Below, piece after piece: positions 1 through 4,131 of a stretch of DNA of 6,160 nt. Position numbers and translations under genes: made by a program. Each line of letters begins with the position of its first letter. The first letter of the stretch is position 1. The stretch spans positions 4,070,139 through 4,076,298 of the forward strand of contig CP070771.1 of assembly GCA_020345785.1 (NCBI GenBank), given 5' to 3'. The DNA is from Desulfobacterales bacterium. Its GTDB lineage: Bacteria; Desulfobacterota; Desulfobacteria; Desulfobacterales; JAFDCJ01. The notes under the pieces are model-generated. The model saw nothing but the letters and a program-made list of their open reading frames with translations, was not told the DNA's origin and did no database searches.

Positions 1-18
1 CCAAGGAGGGATGGAAAG

Positions 19-771
19 ATGGCCATGGACTTTTCTGGTAAGGTGGCAATTGTTACGGGTGTTGCCGGCGGAATCGGAATTGCGACGGCCGCCATGCTCG
101 CAGAGCAGGGGGCAACCGTAATCGGGTGGGATTTTCAGGAAGAAAAGCTGGAGCAGGCCCAAAAAGCGCTGCAAACGCGCAATATCGAAATGGCGGCAGT
201 CAAAGCCGATCTCGAAAACATCGATGAAATTAAGCCGCTTTTTTCAAAGGCCATAAAGGATTTTAAGCGAATTGACATTCTGGTTCAATGCGCGGGCGTT
301 TGCTACCGATCTCCGGTGCCTGAAATCACCTCTGAGGAATGGGATCACGTTTTCGCCGTAAATCTCAAGTCGGTTTTCTTCACCGCCCAGCAGGCGCTCA
401 AATTTATGTGCCCGCAAAATTACGGGAAAATTATTAATATTTCGTCGGCCTCAGGCAAAAGCGGCGGTGTTGCGGTCGGGGCGCATTATGCGGCGACAAA
501 AGCCGCCGTCATATGTCTTACCAAGTCCCTCGCGCTTTATTCAGCCCCGTTTGGTGTCAACGTCAACTGCGTATGTCCCGGGCCGATCAAGACGGCGATG
601 ACCGATGTCTGGGATGAAGAAACCAATAAAGCGTTCGCGGCAAAGATTCCTTTCAAACGCTACGGCGCACCCGAAGAGGTTGCCGAAGCCATCTGCTTCC
701 TCGCCTCAGATCGGGCCCGCTATATTACCGGTGAAACCATGGATGTGAACGGCGGTTTGGTGATGGATTAA
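19..771 (+). CDS. SDR family NAD(P)-dependent oxidoreductase
   Basis: This is a complete 250-residue classical short-chain dehydrogenase/reductase, the usual family length, predicted to be a cytoplasmic NAD(P)H-dependent alcohol/ketone oxidoreductase. The Rossmann cofactor motif TGVAGGIG is at residues 13-20. An aspartate (D38) ends the second strand, which in this family usually means NAD(H) preference. The catalytic set is complete: N115, S143, Y157 and K161 (YAATK). The PGPIKT segment (187-192) and the C-terminal TGETMDVNGG (237-246) are typical. The usual NNAG motif reads QCAG (90-93), a tolerated variant. The start at 19 is chosen because AAGGAGGG (3-10) lies 8 nt upstream; the ATG at 25 is too far from it. 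Substrate cannot be read from sequence; FabG-like or acyl-CoA/sugar alcohol dehydrogenase roles are all possible. The gene may belong to an operon starting left of the window. Confidence 0.95.
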   Translation: MAMDFSGKVAIVTGVAGGIGIATAAMLAEQGATVIGWDFQEEKLEQAQKALQTRNIEMAAVKADLENIDEIKPLFSKAIKDFKRIDILVQCAGVCYRSPVPEITSEEWDHVFAVNLKSVFFTAQQALKFMCPQNYGKIINISSASGKSGGVAVGAHYAATKAAVICLTKSLALYSAPFGVNVNCVCPGPIKTAMTDVWDEETNKAFAAKIPFKRYGAPEEVAEAICFLASDRARYITGETMDVNGGLVMD

Positions 772-794
772 CCACCTGAGAATACATTCCAGTG

Positions 795-815
795 CGGCAA
801 CCGGTGCCGATTTTT
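795..815 (+). terminator. Short hairpin with U-tract between SDR and phosphatase genes
   Basis: CGGCA (795-799) and TGCCG (805-809) are perfect 5-bp arms around the loop ACCGG, followed by A and five T (811-815). It begins 24 nt after the SDR stop codon. The stem is short, so it may be a weak or partial terminator rather than a full stop. No convincing promoter is visible in the 37 bp between it and the phosphatase start, which argues for some read-through or for a promoter inside the SDR gene. Confidence 0.4.
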
Positions 816-852
816 CAGCTGCTTTGGATGGTGATACGACAGGGGGGAACGG

Positions 853-2517
853 ATGCCGTTGATAAAACCGATCAGCTTAGCCAGGCGCCTGCTTCTGGCC
901 AATGTCATGCTGGTTATGTACTTTTTGGGTTTGACCGCCAGCATCGGGATCGCCGTCGTTATTGGCCACTACTCGATTTTTTCCGAGGATCACCTCCTGC
1001 ACCGCACCCTGATGCAATATGCACCCTATTATGACATTCCCGTGAGCATCATCGAGATCATTATCATCATTTTTTACGAACGTCCCATCAGGCGCCTGAT
1101 TAAAAATCTTTATTTGCGGGAAAAATCCACACCCGCTGAAATCCTGCGCGCCCGCCGGCGCCTTTTGAACGAACCTTTTGTTCTCATGACGGTGAATTTG
1201 TTTGCGTGGCTCGGGGCGGCCGTCTTTTACTATCTGCTTGCGCGCGGCCTGATCCTTCAGCCCGAATTGGCGACCGAACTCATCGTCAAAAGTTTGCTAA
1301 CGGCTGTCATCAGTGTTTTGGCCACCTTCTTCTCTCTGCAATACTGCATCCAGCGCTGGATGGCACCGGTGCTGTTTCCGCAAGGCGGCCTGTCGCGGAT
1401 CCGCGGCGCCCTGCGCATTAGATTATCGACCCGGCTGGCGGCACTGATCGCCGCCGTCTGTCTGGCGCCGCTGATTATCATCGGGCTCACCCTATACGGG
1501 GCTGAGCGCCAACGGCTTTACGGCAGCCACCCCGATGCCGTCTTGGATCAGCTTTCATCGACCCTGACCGTTGAGTTGATTCTGTTTTTCCTGACGGCGG
1601 CCGCCCTGACCTACCTGGTGGCGGTCAATCTTTCCCGGCCCTTTCGCGACATCCTCGCCGTTTTGAAGCAGATCAAAAACGGCCGGTTTAACCGGCGCGT
1701 GCAGGTGGTATCCAACGATGAAATCGGTTATACGGGCGATGCCATCAACGAAATGGCCAAAGGCTTGCAGGAGCGCGACCGTATGCAACGCTCCCTGTCG
1801 CTGGCCCGGGAAGTACAGCAAAGCCTGCTCCCATCCAAAGCGCCGCAGATACCGGGCCTGGAAATCGCCGGCAGAAGCCTTTACTGCGACGAGACGGGCG
1901 GAGATTATTTTGATTTCCTGGAGCTCGAGCGCAGCGGTTGCCGAAAGCTGGCGGCGATCATCGGCGATGTCAGCGGCCACGGCGTTTCCGCTGCGCTGCT
2001 GATGACCAGCCTCCGGGCGCTGCTGCGCGCCAGAACCGCCCTTTCCGGGGGCCCTCAGGAGATCGTCGCCTACCTCAATCAACAGATCTCTTTGGATACT
2101 GATGAGACCTGTCAGTTTGTGACGCTTTTCTACCTGGAGGTGGATCTGCAGAGCCGTGCCCTGGAATGGGTGCGGGCGGGCCACGAGCCGGCCTATTTAT
2201 ACCGGCCGCAAGCCGATCTGTTTGAAACCCTTGACGGTCAAGGAGTGGCGCTGGGCATCGAGCCTGAATCGCGATATGACACAAATCGCGCGTCGGCCTA
2301 TCCTGGAGAAATCCTCACATTGACCACCGACGGAATTTTCGAGACCCGCCGCCGCCGAAAAATGTTCGGCCGTCAACGGTTTATGGAAGTCATTCGCCGC
2401 AACCATCACCTGGCTGCCGCCGACATTCGCGATGCCGTGCTCGATGCAGTCGATGATTTCCGGGCGCAGACACCGCAGGAGGACGATGTGACCCTGGTGG
2501 TGATTAAATTTGTTTAG
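853..2517 (+). CDS. Membrane-anchored HAMP / PP2C-type SpoIIE-family serine/threonine phosphatase
   Basis: This is a complete 554-residue regulatory protein. The N-terminal half is a membrane module with hydrophobic segments near residues 12-38, 62-76, 110-134, 144-165, 194-216 and 238-259. A HAMP linker follows (about 258-311, with P263 and the DEIG motif at 289-292), then a helix carrying AREVQQSLLP (318-327), the usual entry to RsbU-type phosphatases. The PP2C/SpoIIE domain (about 335-554) keeps its metal-binding acidic residues: GGDYFD (D351), GDVSGHG (D372), TTDG (D493) and EDD (543-545). Family members dephosphorylate STAS anti-anti-sigma proteins in partner-switching cascades. Here the membrane part presumably senses a signal, but no recognised extracellular sensor domain is visible. 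No anti-sigma kinase, STAS protein or sigma factor lies in the window, so the partner is unknown. The start is supported by AGGGGGG (841-847), 5 nt upstream. Confidence 0.94.
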   Translation: MPLIKPISLARRLLLANVMLVMYFLGLTASIGIAVVIGHYSIFSEDHLLHRTLMQYAPYYDIPVSIIEIIIIIFYERPIRRLIKNLYLREKSTPAEILRARRRLLNEPFVLMTVNLFAWLGAAVFYYLLARGLILQPELATELIVKSLLTAVISVLATFFSLQYCIQRWMAPVLFPQGGLSRIRGALRIRLSTRLAALIAAVCLAPLIIIGLTLYGAERQRLYGSHPDAVLDQLSSTLTVELILFFLTAAALTYLVAVNLSRPFRDILAVLKQIKNGRFNRRVQVVSNDEIGYTGDAINEMAKGLQERDRMQRSLSLAREVQQSLLPSKAPQIPGLEIAGRSLYCDETGGDYFDFLELERSGCRKLAAIIGDVSGHGVSAALLMTSLRALLRARTALSGGPQEIVAYLNQQISLDTDETCQFVTLFYLEVDLQSRALEWVRAGHEPAYLYRPQADLFETLDGQGVALGIEPESRYDTNRASAYPGEILTLTTDGIFETRRRRKMFGRQRFMEVIRRNHHLAAADIRDAVLDAVDDFRAQTPQEDDVTLVVIKFV

Positions 2518-2634
2518 AATCGAAAATGGTGTTTGACAGAAGCGTGCGATCGCCAGAGTTCCCAAAATTTCAAAAGAATAATTGGATCAAATTGTCCAAC
2601 ATACTTTCACGGGTCTATTCAGGCGAACGCCATC

Positions 2635-2662
2635 TTGACAGAGAAGCAGGCTGCTTTATCAT
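2635..2662 (+). promoter_or_regulatory. Strong sigma70-type promoter candidate for a small RNA
   Basis: TTGACA (2635-2640) matches the -35 consensus at all six positions. TATCAT (2657-2662) matches the -10 consensus at five of six, with a 16-bp spacer. The expected start, about 7 nt beyond the -10 box, is A2669. It lies in the gap between two convergent genes and reads toward the 3' end of the metal-binding gene on the other strand. It therefore cannot serve either flanking protein gene in the sense direction. Confidence 0.5.
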
Positions 2663-2668
2663 ATACCC

Positions 2669-2747
2669 AAGGAAGCACAGCAGCCTCTATAACAATTTGG
2701 AAATTATTTTGTGCTCAAGGGGGCTTGGTTGCTTCCTTCTTTATTTT
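2669..2747 (+). ncRNA. Candidate small RNA, about 79 nt, with self-competing terminator
   Basis: No known RNA family is recognised; the call rests on architecture. The predicted start A2669 follows a near-consensus promoter and opens with AAGGAAGCA (2669-2677). That stretch is perfectly complementary to TGCTTCCTT (2730-2738) near the 3' end. Inside, AGCCTCT (2682-2688) can pair with GGGGGCT (2719-2725) using two G-U pairs. The remaining loop (2689-2718) is A/U-rich. The 3' end is a terminator-like hairpin plus a U-rich tail. The right terminator arm is shared between the terminator hairpin and the 5'-3' closing stem, so the RNA has two exclusive folds. Both use G-U pairs that would be A-C mismatches on the other strand, which supports + strand transcription. 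Alternatively, the hairpin only terminates the phosphatase mRNA. Confidence 0.4.
2717..2747 (+). terminator. Intrinsic terminator (candidate sRNA and/or phosphatase transcript)
   Basis: AAGGGGGC (2717-2724) pairs with GCTTCCTT (2731-2738) over 8 bp, two of them G-U, around the 6-nt loop TTGGTT. The tail CTTTATTTT (2739-2747) follows directly. It sits about 200 nt after the phosphatase stop codon, so it can end that transcript as well as the proposed small RNA. On the minus strand the stem has two A-C mismatches and no U-run follows, so it is directional. Confidence 0.55.
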
Positions 2748-2759
2748 AAAAGCCTGTCT

Positions 2760-3557
2760 CTAGTCCCTCGTTGACTTGGAGAACTCGCCTGGTTTTCGAC
2801 CGGCTCCGGGCAGACCGGCATATGTCTGGGCAATCGACATCCATTGGCGGGCGGTTGCGCCCTTAATGACAAGTCGGGTATCGGCAGGATTGCGTCTCTG
2901 GACGACAACCAGGCAGAAATCTTCAGCCGAACCCTTGACGATGTCGTCTGCTTTTTCAGAGCCCCACGTCCAGAGCTCGCCCGAGGGACTGGTGATTTCG
3001 ACCCGGACCGGTGAATCGGGCACCTTCATCCGGCGGTTGGTAAAACTCCAGCCAAAGGTTGCCACCCCCATATGGGCGATATGACGCAGCCGGTCGGTGA
3101 GGACCCGTTTAATGCCTAAGGCGTCCGCAACGTCCTGGCCATGGGCCCAGGTCTCCATGATGCGGGCAGTCGCAAAAGACATGGCGCTCATAGGCGGTCC
3201 ATACCATCTTAGCCTGGCCTTGCGGTCCAGAGGCAGCAGCGCGTCAAGAACTGCCTGCCGCTCCTGCCGCCACCAGTCTAATACTTCGGCAGTGGATAGT
3301 TCTTTGCCTACTTTTTCAAGGGTCTCACGATGGCCTTCAGGGGCACGTGCGATATCAGCCAGATGTTGATCAAACGCCTCCGGCTCGGTGACAGCCAGCC
3401 TGGCCCTTTCATCATAATAGGCGAGATGTCGAATCTGGTCTTTTACCGTCCAGCCCTTTGCCGGTGTCATGACGTTCCAGCCGGTTTCATCAAGATCGGC
3501 CACGATGACATCCAACTCCTCATATTCTTTTGACAGGTCGTTACAAATATCTTTCAT
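2760..3557 (-). CDS. TIGR03084-family metal-binding protein (DinB/MDMPI fold)
   Basis: This is a complete 265-residue soluble protein that I recognise as a TIGR03084-type member of the DinB/maleylpyruvate-isomerase four-helix-bundle superfamily. The N-terminal bundle (about 1-165) holds the expected metal-ligand pattern: H44 in KDQIRHLAYYDE, then E135 and H139 in METWAHGQDVADALG. This matches the His/Glu/His zinc triad known from mycothiol-dependent maleylpyruvate isomerase. A smaller C-terminal domain (about 180-260; VKGSAEDFCLVVVQRRN, then LVIKGATARQWM and YAGLPGAGR) is the family's usual ending. The ATG at 3557 is preferred because AAGGG lies 9 nt upstream; an in-frame GTG at 3605 would add 16 residues but has no ribosome site. 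Relatives are proposed to be thiol-dependent enzymes, but the reaction is unknown. The gene stands alone: it converges with the phosphatase gene and diverges from UPF0182. Confidence 0.9.
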   Translation of the reverse strand: MKDICNDLSKEYEELDVIVADLDETGWNVMTPAKGWTVKDQIRHLAYYDERARLAVTEPEAFDQHLADIARAPEGHRETLEKVGKELSTAEVLDWWRQERQAVLDALLPLDRKARLRWYGPPMSAMSFATARIMETWAHGQDVADALGIKRVLTDRLRHIAHMGVATFGWSFTNRRMKVPDSPVRVEITSPSGELWTWGSEKADDIVKGSAEDFCLVVVQRRNPADTRLVIKGATARQWMSIAQTYAGLPGAGRKPGEFSKSTRD

Positions 3558-3705
3558 TGGTCCGTACCCTTTTTGAAGTATGTCTTGATATAAATCAGCA
3601 GCCACCGGCAGAGCGTGGTCCCGGCCTCTTCCAGGGGCCTTTAAAATACCCCCAGCCGTGCCGGCCCGCTGATTTATTTGCTATATTTTTGGGGAGGAAT
3701 ACGGA

Positions 3706-4059
3706 GTGGTGCCTGGATGGGTGAGGATGATAAACCGACTGCGCGCCGGTCAGGATTTGACACCTTCTCTCCTCTTCCGGTGGATGGTGGGACGGTGCCA
3801 CACACATGTCGGCGCTCCTGATAGCAGGATTAAGGCTCTTTTTAAGGAGCGTGTCCTAACGCCCCGGGGCAAAGACATGAACCCGGTACTTGGACCCGTG
3901 GTCACCGCCCCACCGAAAGCAGACTATCATTTCGCTGCGGCTGGATCAAGGGGTTTTATTCTAACAGTGAAAACCTTGCCAAGCGTGATCAAAATAGGTT
4001 GCGAAAATTTACGCGGCAACCTGTTTCCTGTCACAAAATTTTTTGATGCTTGCAATTAA
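3706..4059 (+). CDS. Possible small hypothetical protein (GTG start), doubtful
   Basis: I do not recognise this 117-residue reading frame. In its favour, GGAGG (3693-3697) sits 8 nt before the GTG, and a TATATT -10-like hexamer (3682-3687) lies just upstream, though with no matching -35 box. Against it, the protein shows no domain, signal peptide or clear membrane segment, its residue pattern looks like random translation, and its 3' end runs through the hairpin and promoter candidates of the next gene. The same stretch can instead be read as structured RNA. Conservation of the frame in relatives would decide. Confidence 0.2.
   Translation: MVPGWVRMINRLRAGQDLTPSLLFRWMVGRCHTHVGAPDSRIKALFKERVLTPRGKDMNPVLGPVVTAPPKADYHFAAAGSRGFILTVKTLPSVIKIGCENLRGNLFPVTKFFDACN
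3992..4026. repeat. 11-bp hairpin upstream of the UPF0182 promoter
   Basis: AAATAGGTTGC (3992-4002) and GCAACCTGTTT (4016-4026) pair over 11 bp with one G-U (T-G) pair, around a 13-nt loop. It ends 17 bp before the first -35-like hexamer of UPF0182. No U-run follows directly; the nearest T-tract starts about 12 nt later. An upstream terminator, a regulator-binding operator or a DNA-level structure are all possible. Confidence 0.4.
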
Positions 4060-4078
4060 TGGCTATAAAATCTATCAT
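4043..4078 (+). promoter_or_regulatory. Candidate promoter(s) of the UPF0182 gene
   Basis: Two overlapping sigma70-like arrangements fit. TTGATG (4043-4048) with TAAAAT (4066-4071) has a 17-bp spacer. TTGCAA (4050-4055) with TATCAT (4073-4078) also has 17 bp. Each has a 4/6 -35 box and a 5/6 -10 box. Either gives an untranslated leader of about 45-55 nt before the ATG at 4132. The second uses the same TATCAT hexamer as the candidate sRNA promoter. Confidence 0.4.
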
Positions 4079-4131
4079 CCCTGTTCGTCCAACGCACTTT
4101 TGCAAACCTTATAAATAGGGAGCCTGAAATT

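Larger units (their letters stand above)
2637..2765. repeat. Imperfect inverted repeat framing the candidate sRNA
   Basis: The left arm (2637-2658) and right arm (2747-2765) are complementary in blocks: GAC/GTC, AGAGA/TCTCT, CAGGCT/AGCCTG and TTTA/TAAA. That gives 18 pairs, interrupted by 2-nt bulges on the left and a 1-nt bulge on the right. The left arm is the -35 to -10 region of the candidate promoter, and the right arm covers the stop codon of the metal-binding gene (2760-2762). Only the minus-strand mRNA, or a read-through transcript from the phosphatase gene, could fold it as RNA. I see no target-site duplication, so a mobile origin is not supported. Confidence 0.45.
3558..4131. other. 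574-bp divergent intergenic region without a secure gene
   Basis: This stretch separates two divergent genes, so it must hold promoters for both. On the minus side I see only the AAGGG ribosome site of the metal-binding gene and no good promoter. The middle (3690-3900) is GC-rich with many short hairpins, including TCCTG-ATAG-CAGGA (3816-3829), GCTCTT-TTTA-AGGAGC (3835-3850) and the palindrome GCCCCGGGGC (3861-3870). The right part is AT-rich and carries an 11-bp hairpin and the UPF0182 promoter candidate. I recognise no tRNA, riboswitch or known structured RNA here. The one reading frame that could be a gene is listed separately. Confidence 0.6.

Noticed and set aside
1555..2184. Long minus-strand reading frame (209 codons) opposite the phosphatase domain
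   Set aside because: It is antisense to well-conserved PP2C sequence, has no family resemblance and is the usual mirror frame of a GC-rich gene.
2669..2686. Resemblance of AAGGAAGCACAGCAGCC to the GGAAGGAAGCAGCC core of signal recognition particle RNA
   Set aside because: The match is broken by an insertion, the partner strand with the GUCAGGUC-type segment is absent, and no SRP hairpin forms around it.
2526..2774. Two overlapping + strand reading frames of about 80 codons after the phosphatase gene
   Set aside because: Neither has a ribosome site, their products show no recognisable features, and they overlap the promoter, terminator and inverted-repeat signals.
3558..3605. Upstream GTG start giving 16 extra residues on the metal-binding protein
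   Set aside because: There is no Shine-Dalgarno before it, whereas the ATG at 3557 has AAGGG at 9 nt and gives a typical family N-terminus.
3595..3807. Minus-strand 70-codon reading frame upstream of the metal-binding gene
   Set aside because: It lacks a convincing ribosome site and any domain, and its composition is low-complexity in Pro, Arg and His.
3855..3915. Possible tRNA-like fragment on the minus strand (a GGGTTC stretch near GC-rich arms)
   Set aside because: No acceptor stem, anticodon arm or proper T-loop could be assembled on either strand.
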